A stretch of DNA of 64,000 nucleotides from Paenibacillus sp. 37 (GCF_008386395.1 NZ_CP043761.1:3906001-3970000), one strand, 5' to 3'. Counted from the first letter of the stretch, positions 26,434-33,815 are shown. Program-made: numbers and translations. The notes: generated by a model not told the origin, from the sequence alone.

Positions 26434-26447
26434 GCTTGGGTTTATGG

Positions 26448-27407
26448 TTATTTCGTGATTGGACTTGCTTTTTTACCCATAATGTAAATTCCAATCCAGC
26501 CTAGCAATAAGAAAATCTGAGCCAGAGCGACCAGCCACAACACTTCCGTATAACCGCCTATAATGCAAAATATAGTATTGACTAGGGGGAACCCTACGAA
26601 AGTAAACATGATAGGAAAATCTTTTTTGGGCGTGATTGAATAATTAACCTTCCGGTCCCAAAACTTTATAAAAGCTAATGCTAAAATTCCGATTGTAATT
26701 ACAGAAAGTGTAATCAACATCACCCATTGCATATTAGAGGTTCTTTCGAAGAACGGCCCCATATAATTAAGGAAGTTAGATAAAGGTGAGAACATACAGG
26801 CTAATGACAGAATGGCCGCCAGAAACGGATAGATATAACCAATTGATTTACTGTAGCCTTTCTTTTTATGCCACCATTCTCCAATTAGAATAAAGACGGT
26901 CCAATATCCCGCTATATAAATCCATCCTGTAAAATTCATCACAGGTTCCCCATAGATTTGAGGCTCACCGGCTAGCGGATAATAAGTCCATCTTGCCATG
27001 AGTCCATCTGTAGTCTGAAATATCTGTTTGACAGCCACCGGGTCCAGTGAAAAGTCAAAAACCATAGCGCTCAATCCCGTAATAAATGGTTTAGTCCAGG
27101 ATGGTATATTTACAGACTTTAGAACACGCAAAGTTGAATAAATGATCAGAAACTCAATAATAGGGACAGTAATCGGTATATTAAATAACATTAAAATACT
27201 CCGCCCATAGGCGTAAAAACCTTCCCCAAGCGATGAAGCAGTAATTTCAAAAACGGCTGCGTAAAAAAACACAAAACCTATAAACTGCAGTAGAACCGTT
27301 TTGGGATGTGTTTCCTTATCAAGGATATAGAAAACCATTAGAACAGCAGCAATTAAGACTATAATATCTTGAATTATCCATACAGGTACTACAGTTATAT
27401 CACCCAT
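26448..27407 (-). CDS. Polytopic membrane protein, possibly CruF/DUF422-like
   Basis: This 319-residue integral membrane protein has about 8-9 hydrophobic segments and no signal peptide beyond the first of them. One segment (GLSAMVFDFSLDPVAVKQIF) followed by YGEPVMNFTGWIYIAGYWTV resembles the D-x-x-x-D-P-V ... N-F-x-G-W pattern of carotenoid 1,2-hydratase CruF/DUF422 proteins. No other carotenoid gene is present, so I treat this as a resemblance only. GGAGG precedes the ATG at 27407. It is divergent from a TetR gene across a 155-bp gap that contains a perfect palindrome, suggesting that the TetR protein controls it. Confidence 0.55.
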   Translation of the reverse strand: MGDITVVPVWIIQDIIVLIAAVLMVFYILDKETHPKTVLLQFIGFVFFYAAVFEITASSLGEGFYAYGRSILMLFNIPITVPIIEFLIIYSTLRVLKSVNIPSWTKPFITGLSAMVFDFSLDPVAVKQIFQTTDGLMARWTYYPLAGEPQIYGEPVMNFTGWIYIAGYWTVFILIGEWWHKKKGYSKSIGYIYPFLAAILSLACMFSPLSNFLNYMGPFFERTSNMQWVMLITLSVITIGILALAFIKFWDRKVNYSITPKKDFPIMFTFVGFPLVNTIFCIIGGYTEVLWLVALAQIFLLLGWIGIYIMGKKASPITK

Positions 27408-27438
27408 ATTTTACCTCCATTTAAGTTTAAAAATAGAA

Positions 27439-27450
27439 TTGAACGTTCAA
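27439..27450. promoter_or_regulatory. Candidate TetR operator
   Basis: TTGAACGTTCAA is a perfect 12-bp palindrome 32 bases upstream of the membrane-protein start and about 113 bases upstream of the TetR start, in their shared divergent region. Binding by the neighbouring TetR protein is inference. Confidence 0.4.
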
Positions 27451-27562
27451 ATAAATTATAATTTCACTGTGTTACTTAAACAACAGGCTGTTCGATTGAG
27501 ATATGTTAGTTATCATACAAACTACCTTAGATTTGTTCATTATTTTAAATTGGGAGGATATT

Positions 27563-28132
27563 ATGGCAGACAAAAAAACAGATCACAGAGTGAGATATAC
27601 AAAAATGGTTATCAAAGAAAGCCTGTTGAAGCTTTTGACAGAACGGTCTATCAATAAAGTTACAGTGACCGACATTTGCAGAGAAGCAGGGATTAATCGC
27701 AACACCTTTTATACACACTACGCTAATCAGTTTGAGCTTCTTTCAACGATGGAAAATGATCTTTACGAAGACATTAAGCAAGTTGGGATGAGTTCTTCAA
27801 ATCCTCAAACGCTATCTTATGAATTATGTAAGTATATAAAAGCGAATAAAACGATATGTGAGGTTCTGTTCTCAGAGCATGGCGATAAAGAATTATTAGA
27901 ACGAATCCTTTATATCAGTCACGATTTAACTATTGAACGATGGAAGACGGAATTAAAATATTTTGATCCACAATTATTTGAGTCCTGGTATACGTTCACC
28001 GCTCATGGCAGTATAGCTATTATTAAAAAGTGGGTGAGTAGTGGTCTGAAGGAAAGCCCTAGTAAAATTGCAGCTTTTATTGATAAAGCTACGGAATCCG
28101 TATCTAAAGCTTTTTATTCTGAAGAATTGTAG
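27563..28132 (+). CDS. TetR/AcrR-family transcriptional regulator
   Basis: The start is placed at the ATG at 27563, which has GGGAGG 6-7 bases upstream; the frame is open further 5' but lacks such a site. The 189-residue protein begins with a TetR helix-turn-helix: YTKMVIKESLLKLLTERSIN, KVTVTDICREAGINRNTFYT and HYANQFELL. The C-terminal all-helical domain is of the TetR_C_8-like group, including SWYTFTAHGSIAIIKKWVSS, which resembles the F-x-x-G-x-x-x-x-x-x-x-W pattern. It is divergent from the membrane protein gene, the usual layout for a repressor and its target. The ligand is unknown. Confidence 0.85.
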   Translation: MADKKTDHRVRYTKMVIKESLLKLLTERSINKVTVTDICREAGINRNTFYTHYANQFELLSTMENDLYEDIKQVGMSSSNPQTLSYELCKYIKANKTICEVLFSEHGDKELLERILYISHDLTIERWKTELKYFDPQLFESWYTFTAHGSIAIIKKWVSSGLKESPSKIAAFIDKATESVSKAFYSEEL

Positions 28133-28177
28133 GATTTCCCCGCTTCTCACCAAAAAGCCCGGCAGCTTTTACGCAGT

Positions 28178-28525
28178 ATGAGTGTTGAAACTCACGCCGG
28201 CAAGGTGTGGGGTATTGTATTCGTAGGTCATATCAAAGGAATTATCCCTATCGACGAAACTGAGTTTGGAAACGGGGCACGATTGAGAGATGCTGTCGGT
28301 ACGTCAATCTATTACAAAGTTCTTCAACTTGACCGTAACTCAGCAATTTTTGGTGCATCAAGCAAACAATCTATTGACCATCTTCAAGGACTGACTTGGG
28401 ATCAGCTTCGAGAGAATATGGTCATTGAAGCTAAATATAGTTCATGGGACCATTGGTTTCATCCTGAATTGCATTGGTGTTCGAAGTGTATGGAGGGGGG
28501 AACATTCTTGACTGCATCAGTTTAA
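28178..28525 (+). pseudogene. Probable 5'-truncated prophage/ICE-type protein with S1-like features
   Basis: The 115-residue open frame has an ATG at 28178 without a ribosome binding site, and the same frame is protein-like for at least 14 codons upstream (PASHQKARQLLR), so the 5' part appears to be lost. VWGIVFVGHIKGIIPIDETE and SIYYKVLQLDRNSAIFGASS read like an S1-type RNA-binding fold as found in small proteins of phages and integrative elements. The last 20 residues, including a C-x-x-C pair, depart from that pattern. The identification is tentative. Together with the small zinc-ribbon frame that follows, it suggests debris of a mobile element. Confidence 0.35.
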
Positions 28526-28558
28526 ACTTCTGGATGAATGCGCATTTCATGATCTAAA

Positions 28559-28672
28559 TTGAATAATACTTGCCCTAACTGTAGATCAACAATACCTTTC
28601 TTGTTGTCGAATAGACAGTTAGAACATGCATTTCAGTGCAAGTGTGGATATGCCTGGAGCTTAGAAAATTGA
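28559..28672 (+). CDS. Possible 37-residue zinc-ribbon peptide (Com-like), or relic
   Basis: From a TTG at 28559 the frame encodes NNTCPNCRSTIPFLL then HAFQCKCGYAWSLEN and stops. C-P-N-C and C-K-C spaced by about 22 residues form a one-knuckle zinc ribbon like phage Com or small anti-termination proteins. No convincing ribosome binding site is visible, so expression is uncertain and it may be a fragment. It follows the S1-like relic by 33 bases. Confidence 0.3.
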   Translation: MNNTCPNCRSTIPFLLSNRQLEHAFQCKCGYAWSLEN

Positions 28673-29169
28673 ATGAAACGATTGAATTCCCTGAAATTTG
28701 TCCCTATGCATATGCTTTTGTTTTTTGGAAAAAACCTCTGTTAAAGGAGAAGCATTTCTATGGCTTTAATTCGTTAAGAACAAGCTCATTTAGCACCACT
28801 TCTAATCAGGGAGCTTCTGGAGTATTTCTCTGATCAGGTCGTTAAATATCAAATGAAAGTCAGTAGAAGTATTGATATGGGGGGCTTTCCTGGATTCTTG
28901 AAAAACTGATCTTGCAGTTTTGTGAGAATTTCTTCTGTGTATGGATGAAGACCGCAGGGAAGAAAAGCAAAGAAATTAGCGTACCTTCTTGGAAGGAAAT
29001 TGAGAATATGAGGGATCACTCGTTTCCAGTTGTTGCTTTCAAAAATAATTTTGATGAGAGAAGCTCATCGAGCAGCATTGAATATTATCATTTACAAAAC
29101 AGAGAACCGTTGTTGACTAACAAATGCAATTGTCCGAATCAACATGAAACCGCTAAATAAGATATTCAA
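28673..29169. other. About 500 bp without a supported gene
   Basis: Short frames exist, but none has both a start signal and family resemblance. An AGGAG at about 28747 leads only to a 6-codon frame. The frame at 28912-29160 (82 codons) lacks a ribosome binding site and has a relic-like composition. I read this stretch as decayed mobile-element DNA. Confidence 0.4.
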
Positions 29170-29459
29170 TCAATGATATCGTATATACCACAAAAAGTTT
29201 CCATGCTGAACATAGTAATCCATGTGATGATTATAAGATTCTCCAAAATGCGCAGGCCAACCAAGTGTCGAGGGACAAGTCTGGTGCTCATAAATACACC
29301 CCAGGGCATGGCCGAATTCATGCATGACGGTTCTTTCGAACTCCGATTCCTCGGTATCCTGGTCAAACCAGCCGAAATTCATGGTTGACCCCCATATTGG
29401 ACAGCAGCGTATCCGTCCCTACGGCCGAGTAGGCTTTCCCTTTGTCGCGAAAGGTAATC
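29170..29459 (-). pseudogene. Zinc metallopeptidase (astacin/matrixin-like) fragment with frameshift
   Basis: The minus strand encodes ITFRDKGKAYSAVGTDTLLS (29458 downward), then, after a one-base shift in a run of five G, STMNFGWFD and FERTVMHEFGHALGCIYEHQ. H-E-F-G-H-A-L-G-x-x-x-E-H-Q is the zinc site of metzincin-like peptidases, and the S/T-x-V-G-T-D ... T-M-N-F-G-W order before it is the normal family layout. The extra G, the missing N-terminus and the rapid end of similarity after the zinc site mark it as a pseudogene. The His residues of the zinc site are still intact. Confidence 0.65.
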
Positions 29460-29586
29460 TATATTATGAACCAAGGATCACCCGGTACCCGGATTAATTT
29501 TTGGGAAATCGGCAAATGCGCTGCAGTGGCTTAACACGTTAACAAAAAAAGCTGCTCAAGTCTTAGGTTTATCTGGCGAGCCTAAT

Positions 29587-29973
29587 ATGTACACCAGCCT
29601 GCATGGTAATATCGGTAATGACTCTGGGAAAGCATCAAGACTCTCAACATTTAAATCTTATATTAATACCTACGAAAGATATGTAGTTGATGGCGTGGAA
29701 TATAATAATAAAATGGAAGCACTAAGCTGGGGCGGAACAATTGCATCTATGGTATTATTTTACCTCACATATTCCGGCCCTGCTGGATGGGTAACCATGG
29801 TTTTAAACTCTTCTAATGCATTAACTATACTAATTGGAATTACCTCATCAGCTTATGGAACCGCTTCTAGACTTACAATAACTAAAATACAGCTCAATAC
29901 CAACAATATGCTATTGATCAGGTTTATGTTCAACGATGCTAATTACGGTATAAACTACAAACCGGGCTTCTAA
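29587..29973 (+). CDS. Small membrane protein of unknown function (128 residues)
   Basis: I do not recognise the family. The first 50 residues are polar (MYTSLHGNIGNDSGKASRLS), followed by two hydrophobic segments (GGTIASMVLFYLTYSGPAGW, then a Ser/Ala/Ile-rich stretch near residues 78-98) and a polar C-terminus ending in a Tyr/Asn-rich tail. The same frame continues protein-like about 38 codons upstream to a stop at 29467 (SANALQWLNTLTKKAAQVLG), directly against the metallopeptidase relic. This suggests a lost start or a 5' truncation. The ATG itself has no clear ribosome binding site. A second small membrane protein follows after 23 bases, so the two look like a translationally linked pair. 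Confidence 0.45.
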   Translation: MYTSLHGNIGNDSGKASRLSTFKSYINTYERYVVDGVEYNNKMEALSWGGTIASMVLFYLTYSGPAGWVTMVLNSSNALTILIGITSSAYGTASRLTITKIQLNTNNMLLIRFMFNDANYGINYKPGF

Positions 29974-29996
29974 TTTTAAAAAAAGGGGGTGAGATC

Positions 29997-30203
29997 ATTT
30001 TTCAAAGAATAGGATACGCTGTCCCCCTATTAATTATTATTATAGCAGACATCGGGTTACTCATATTTATCCTTAGAAATGGTAATGGATTATCCGAAAG
30101 CGGAATCTTTGGTATGATACTGTTCGTGTTTTGTTTATTGACTGTGCTTATTATAATCTCAATATACCGTTACTATACTTGGATTAGAGACAAAAAATTA
30201 TAA
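29997..30203 (+). CDS. 68-residue two-TM membrane protein, apparent ATT start
   Basis: The frame encodes a short start (FQRIGYAV), a first membrane segment (PLLIIIIADIGLLIFIL), a polar turn (RNGNGLSESG), a second membrane segment (GMILFVFCLLTVLIIISIY) and a basic tail (RYYTWIRDKKL). No ATG, GTG or TTG is available before the first membrane segment. An ATT at 29997 lies 6-7 bases after GGGGGTGAG, so I propose ATT initiation; a 5' deletion is the alternative. It follows the 128-residue protein by 23 bases and is followed by a terminator that is now split by an insertion sequence. The size and topology would fit an immunity or accessory protein (inference). Confidence 0.4.
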   Translation: MFQRIGYAVPLLIIIIADIGLLIFILRNGNGLSESGIFGMILFVFCLLTVLIIISIYRYYTWIRDKKL

Positions 30204-30227
30204 TAAATGTAGTAAAGACCGCCTTGG

Positions 30228-30232
30228 AGAAT
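30228..30232. repeat. Left target-site duplication of the insertion sequence
   Basis: AGAAT here is repeated at 31955-31959 on the other side of the element. Confidence 0.6.
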
Positions 30233-30303
30233 GATATGCTCCCATCATAGTAGACAGTAGAAAAAACAAAACTTCTACCTCTACCTTGATGGGAGTTTTT
30301 GTA

Positions 30304-30984
30304 ATGTCAAAAAGAAGCCCAATTTCATATGAAATAAAGATTCAGGTTGTAAGGCGTTGCCTGCGACATGAATCCAATCCCAACCAGGAGGCAAAACAAC
30401 TGGGGGTCCATAAAAACACGGTTACCGATTGGATAAGAAAATATCAAGCAGATGAAGTGGAAGGATTAAACGAATCCAAAAGTTGGAAAGTTTATTCCAA
30501 GGAGCTACGACTGGCAGCGATTCAGGATGTACTCTCCGGGAACTACTCCGTTCGAGCTGTAACCAAAAAGTATCATATATCGAGTAAAAGTGTGTTGGTG
30601 AGATGGATTTCCAAGTATACTGAGGGAAAACCAACTCGGAAAAGGATCGGATCCTCACACATGAACAAAGGACGGAAAACCACTTACGAAGAACGCATTG
30701 AAATTGTACAATATACCCTCGCTCATGATTTGAATTATCAGAAGGCAATCGAAAAATACAAGGTCTCTTACCAGCAGGTATACGCTTGGGTCCGTAAATT
30801 TAAAACCCATGGTCAGGAAGCTCTTCAAGATCATCGTGGTCGTAAAAAACCGCTAAAGGAGCTAGATGAGCAGGAACAATTAAAGCTTCGGATTAAGGAA
30901 CTCGAAGCACGTAATGAGTATCTTGAAATGGAGAATGCATTTGCAAAAAAGTTGGCAGAGATCCGGCGAAGAAAACCGCGCTAA
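30304..30984 (+). CDS. IS3-family transposase OrfA
   Basis: The start is set at ATG 30304, with GGGAG 8 bases upstream; an ATG at 30286 is less likely. The 226-residue protein contains two helix-turn-helix modules (EAKQLGVHKNTVTDWIRKYQ, about residues 30-50, and QKAIEKYKVSYQQVYAWVRK in the second half). It ends in a leucine-zipper-like coiled coil (EEQLKLRIKELEARNEYLEM-type heptads), as in IS150 InsA proteins. It binds the terminal inverted repeats. Near its end the A_AAA_AAG sequence allows a -1 shift into OrfB to make the full transposase. Confidence 0.9.
   Translation: MSKRSPISYEIKIQVVRRCLRHESNPNQEAKQLGVHKNTVTDWIRKYQADEVEGLNESKSWKVYSKELRLAAIQDVLSGNYSVRAVTKKYHISSKSVLVRWISKYTEGKPTRKRIGSSHMNKGRKTTYEERIEIVQYTLAHDLNYQKAIEKYKVSYQQVYAWVRKFKTHGQEALQDHRGRKKPLKELDEQEQLKLRIKELEARNEYLEMENAFAKKLAEIRRRKPR
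30945..30951 (+). promoter_or_regulatory. Programmed -1 ribosomal frameshift site (A AAA AAG)
   Basis: In the OrfA frame the codons are gcA AAA AAG. A one-base slip back places ribosomes in the OrfB frame, which is open from here through 31859. This is the standard way IS3-family elements make the OrfAB fusion transposase. Confidence 0.75.
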
Positions 30985-30998
30985 CCTTCGTTCGGCAT

Positions 30999-31859
30999 GT
31001 GGACATCTATCGAGCGATTAAGGAAATGCATGAAGAAAAAGGATATGCGGTCACAAGACTCTGTGAGCTCGCAGGGATTGCCCGATCGGCCTACTACAAG
31101 TGGCTGAAATGGACGCCATCTACCAGAGAACTCGAAAATCTTGCACTGGCTGAAGAAGTCAAACGTCGCTACGACAAACGAAGCGGGATACTTGGTTATC
31201 GCCAAATGCGTATTCAGTTGAATCGTAAGCTTAAAAAAAGCTACAACCGTAAACGGTATTATCGCATCATGCGTGCACTTGAATTAAGAGCAGTGATTCG
31301 CAAAAAACGGCCAAATTACGTGAAAGCTCCAGCCCTTCATATCGCTGAAAATGTCATGAACCGAAAATTCCAAGCGGAGGCACCCAACCAAAAGTGGTGC
31401 ACGGATGTAACAGAGTTAAAGTACGGAAATGGCCGCAAGGCCTATCTGAGTGCCATTATTGACGGATATGACAACGCTGTTGTTTCATGGGTGCTCAGCC
31501 GTTCCAATAACAATGAGCTTGTCATGAATACGGTAAAGAAAGCTTACCGAAGAAACCCGGGCGCTGAGCCGCTTTTACACAGTGATAGAGGCTTTCAATA
31601 TACCTCGCTCGAGTACAAGCGACTTCAAGTGAAATACAAGTTTAGGACAAGTATGTCTCGTGTAAGCCGGTGTTTGGACAACCAGCCTATTGAACGATTC
31701 TGGGGTACCTTTAAAGCAGAACGATTTTACTTGGAGAAATATGACACGTACGACGATCTCCTGCGAAGTGTACAAACCTATATGCGCTATTACAATAATT
31801 ATCGATACACCGAACGACTAAATGGTTTATCCCCTAACGAATATCGACGAGCAGCTTAA
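30999..31859 (+). CDS. IS3-family transposase OrfB (DDE integrase core)
   Basis: The 286-residue frame (GTG at 30999; probably translated mainly as an OrfAB fusion from the shift at 30945) has an N-terminal IS150-type segment (RLCELAGIARSAYYKWLK, SGILGYRQMRIQL). The rve/DDE catalytic domain follows: WCTDVTELKYGNGRKAYLSA supplies the first Asp, LLHSDRGFQYTSLEY the second, and QPIERFWGTFKAERFY the Glu. All catalytic residues are present and no stop interrupts it. It carries out strand cleavage and joining at the element ends. Confidence 0.92.
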   Translation: MDIYRAIKEMHEEKGYAVTRLCELAGIARSAYYKWLKWTPSTRELENLALAEEVKRRYDKRSGILGYRQMRIQLNRKLKKSYNRKRYYRIMRALELRAVIRKKRPNYVKAPALHIAENVMNRKFQAEAPNQKWCTDVTELKYGNGRKAYLSAIIDGYDNAVVSWVLSRSNNNELVMNTVKKAYRRNPGAEPLLHSDRGFQYTSLEYKRLQVKYKFRTSMSRVSRCLDNQPIERFWGTFKAERFYLEKYDTYDDLLRSVQTYMRYYNNYRYTERLNGLSPNEYRRAA

Positions 31860-31954
31860 CGAAGAAAAAATAAATCCCCTCAGCTTGGATAACCGAGGGG
31901 ATTGCACACGGATGATTTTGTTTTTTTGTCTGTCTACTTGACAGGGTGCACTTC

Positions 31955-32293
31955 AGAATACCAGGCGGTCTTTACTACTTAACTTCACTCAAACAACAAA
32001 CCCAACGGACATTGGCGAACGCAGTATGCCTTTCTTAGTCAAGTTCCGGTTTTGACCTTCGTCCGAATCTGCGGCTTAAGCTGATGTAAAGAGAGAGTAT
32101 TATCTAAGAAAATAAGAGCATATGAATACATTACATTAATAGATATCAATTACGCCAACAGGAAACGATAGCTCAAATATACAAAGAAAGCAGTTGATCC
32201 CTATGATCGGCTGCTTTTTAGTCAACTACTTGAATGTGATGGAGGGGTAATTTATAAGAATAAAAAATACTTTCATCTGATAAATACCTCTAG
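31955..32293. other. Intergenic region between the IS and the YhdH-like gene
   Basis: It holds the right target-site copy (AGAAT, 31955-31959), the right half of the split terminator, about 170 bp without recognisable content, and a complete copy of the dispersed hairpin repeat at 32153-32230. I see no gene. Confidence 0.5.
32153..32230 (+). repeat. Dispersed hairpin repeat, left arm and hairpin
   Basis: CGCCAACAGGAAACGATAGC is the left arm. AGCAGTTGATC (32189-32199) pairs with GATCGGCTGCT (32205-32215) and is followed by TTTT. The GTCAACTACTTGAATG that follows resembles the start of the right arm. It is the same family as the copies between 2.8 and 6.3 kb, more than 25 kb away. Confidence 0.65.
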
Positions 32294-33283
32294 CTATGCG
32301 TATTTTATAATTGTTCTCCCTAAATGGTTTCCGTGTTTTATAGCTTCAATCGTTTGAGATAGTTCTTCAAGTGTAATTTCTCTCACGAGAGTACTTTGAC
32401 AGATATTCCATTCATTTGCTAATTTACCCCATATATATCCGCGGTTTTCAATAGGTACATTTACAGAATCAATGCCCAAGAGGCTGATTCCTCTAAGTAT
32501 AAACGGCAGTACGGTCGAGGTTAGTTTTATGCCGCCTGCATTCCCACACATACTCATACTACCACCATAAAAAATTTGGGGAATTAATATGGAAGCAATA
32601 TCTCCACCTACAGTATCTAAAACAAAATCAAACTTTTGCTTATTTAGTGGCTTAATTTGCTCACCTAATGTTTCTGCGTAAACGACATCTGTAGCACCTA
32701 AAGATCTTGCCACCTCTAATTGATGTTCTTTTCTAATTAAGGCAGAAATATTTTTGTAACCGATTTTAGATAAAATTTGTAAAGCAATACTACCTACTCC
32801 ACCAGTTGCACCGGTGACTAGGATTTTAGGATTTTTATTTATGTCCATACCGTTTTTCTCTAAAGCCATTATAGAAAGAGCAGCCGTAAACCCTGCGGTT
32901 CCAAAAATCATAGCCTCTTTGGGGGAGAAGTTCTCTGGCATAGGAACAATCCAAGCTGCAGGGACCCTTGCATATTCCGCAAATCCTCCTGTATGACTCA
33001 TACCAACAGCAAACCCTGTAACAATGACTTCCTGTCCCACATGGTAACGACTATCTGCTGTGTGAACAATCGTTCCACTCAAATCAATTCCTGGAATCAT
33101 AGGGTAATCTCTTATAACACCACCATTTTTTTGGACAGCCAACATATCCTTAAAGTTTATTGAAGAGTAAGATACCTTAATTAAAATCTCCCCATAGGAG
33201 AGACTATCCAAATTAACAATTTCCAAACTGTAACTTACTTGACCGTTATCTTCATTTACGACGATTGCCTTGAAGTTATCCAT
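32294..33283 (-). CDS. YhdH/YhfP-family NADPH-dependent oxidoreductase (MDR superfamily)
   Basis: This 329-residue medium-chain reductase is of the zinc-free quinone-oxidoreductase type. It has an N-terminal GroES-like domain (VSYSSINFKDMLAVQKNGG, IPGIDLSGTIV) and a Rossmann domain with the NADPH motif VTGATGGVGSIALQIL. IIKYA at the end and SYSSINFKD are typical of YhdH (AcuI) proteins, which reduce acrylyl-CoA or quinone-like enones. No zinc-ligand cysteines are seen. It is divergent from a MarR gene across a region with two palindromic sites, so it is probably the MarR target and inducible by an electrophile (inference). Confidence 0.9.
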   Translation of the reverse strand: MDNFKAIVVNEDNGQVSYSLEIVNLDSLSYGEILIKVSYSSINFKDMLAVQKNGGVIRDYPMIPGIDLSGTIVHTADSRYHVGQEVIVTGFAVGMSHTGGFAEYARVPAAWIVPMPENFSPKEAMIFGTAGFTAALSIMALEKNGMDINKNPKILVTGATGGVGSIALQILSKIGYKNISALIRKEHQLEVARSLGATDVVYAETLGEQIKPLNKQKFDFVLDTVGGDIASILIPQIFYGGSMSMCGNAGGIKLTSTVLPFILRGISLLGIDSVNVPIENRGYIWGKLANEWNICQSTLVREITLEELSQTIEAIKHGNHLGRTIIKYA

Positions 33284-33298
33284 AAAATCCCCCTTAGT

Positions 33299-33328
33299 TC
33301 TGTAATAGAATATTTCTGTAACAGAAAT
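33299..33328. promoter_or_regulatory. Tandem candidate MarR operators
   Basis: ATTTCTGTAACAGAAAT (33312-33328) is a perfect 17-bp palindrome about a central A/T. Immediately upstream TTCTGTAATAGAA repeats the same half-sites with one change. The pair lies between the divergent YhdH-like and MarR genes, close to the start of the former. Confidence 0.55.
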
Positions 33329-33395
33329 GTTTTATAACAAAATCTAACATGGTATAATAGGTATTGTCAAGATGGGGGAGAGTGGGACAGAGACT

Positions 33396-33815
33396 ATGGA
33401 ACTAAATGATTGCATGAACTTTCTATTAAGTGTTAGTCAGAACAAAGTTTTTAAATATTTCAGCAAGCTTTTAGAAGAATATGGAATAACACCGTCTCAA
33501 TATGGCGTGTTAAATGTTTTATGGAGAGAAGGGCAATTAACCCCAAAACAAATTGGAGAAATGTTATTTTTAGAAGCTTCAACTGTCTCGGGGGTATTGG
33601 ATAAAATGCACAAGGCAGAATTAATCGAACGTTCTGCAGATCCAAAAAATCGTAGAAATGTCTTCGTGATAGCCACTCAAAAATCTTTAGAAATCAGAAA
33701 TGGTGTTGAAGCAGCAACTATTAAGTTGAATCAAAAGGTGCTTCTAAACATGACTGATAATGATAAATTAGCACTAAAAAATGCATTAAATACAATAATA
33801 ATGACTGAATTTTAA
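33396..33815 (+). CDS. MarR-family transcriptional regulator
   Basis: The ATG at 33396 gives a 139-residue protein of standard MarR length. GGGGGAG lies upstream but rather far (about 14 bases), and an in-frame ATG at 33372 is the alternative. The winged helix is clear: YGITPSQYGVLNVLWREGQL, TPKQIGEMLFLEASTVSGVL and DKMHKAELIERSADPKNRRN, with the D-x-R-N-R wing. MarR proteins repress until a phenolic or oxidising ligand arrives. The divergent YhdH-like oxidoreductase and the palindromes between them make it the probable local repressor. Confidence 0.85.
   Translation: MELNDCMNFLLSVSQNKVFKYFSKLLEEYGITPSQYGVLNVLWREGQLTPKQIGEMLFLEASTVSGVLDKMHKAELIERSADPKNRRNVFVIATQKSLEIRNGVEAATIKLNQKVLLNMTDNDKLALKNALNTIIMTEF

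Larger units (their letters stand above)
30233..31954 (+). mobile_element. IS3-family insertion sequence (IS150-like), complete, 1722 bp
   Basis: The ends are imperfect inverted repeats: GATATGCTCCCATCATAGTA-GACAG on the left and, as reverse complement of the right end, GAAGTGCACCCTGTCAAGTA-GACAG. Inside are OrfA (helix-turn-helix protein) and OrfB (DDE transposase) linked by a canonical A-AAA-AAG slippery site. Flanking AGAAT repeats fit a target duplication; the family more often gives 3-4 bp, and the exact ends could be shifted by one or two bases. Both reading frames are intact, so the copy may still be active. A GAGGGG/CCCCTC hairpin at 31876-31900 near the right end may stop incoming antisense transcription. 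Confidence 0.85.
30209..31978. terminator. Terminator hairpin split by the insertion sequence
   Basis: GTAGTAAAGACCGCC (30209-30223) and GGCGGTCTTTACTAC (31964-31978) are perfect 15-bp complements lying on either side of the insertion sequence. Removing the element and one copy of AGAAT restores a hairpin with the loop TTGGAGAATACCA, six bases after the stop of the 68-residue gene. The element sits in the loop of this hairpin. Confidence 0.75.

Noticed and set aside
29263..29279. Third copy of the TGTCGAGGGACAAG motif
   Set aside because: It lies inside the metallopeptidase relic and encodes part of its C-P-S-T-L segment; similarity does not extend past 14 bases, so chance is the simpler explanation.
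31876..31900. Terminator for the transposase
   Set aside because: The CCCCTC/GAGGGG hairpin has no T run on the plus strand; it is better placed to stop antisense transcription entering the element.
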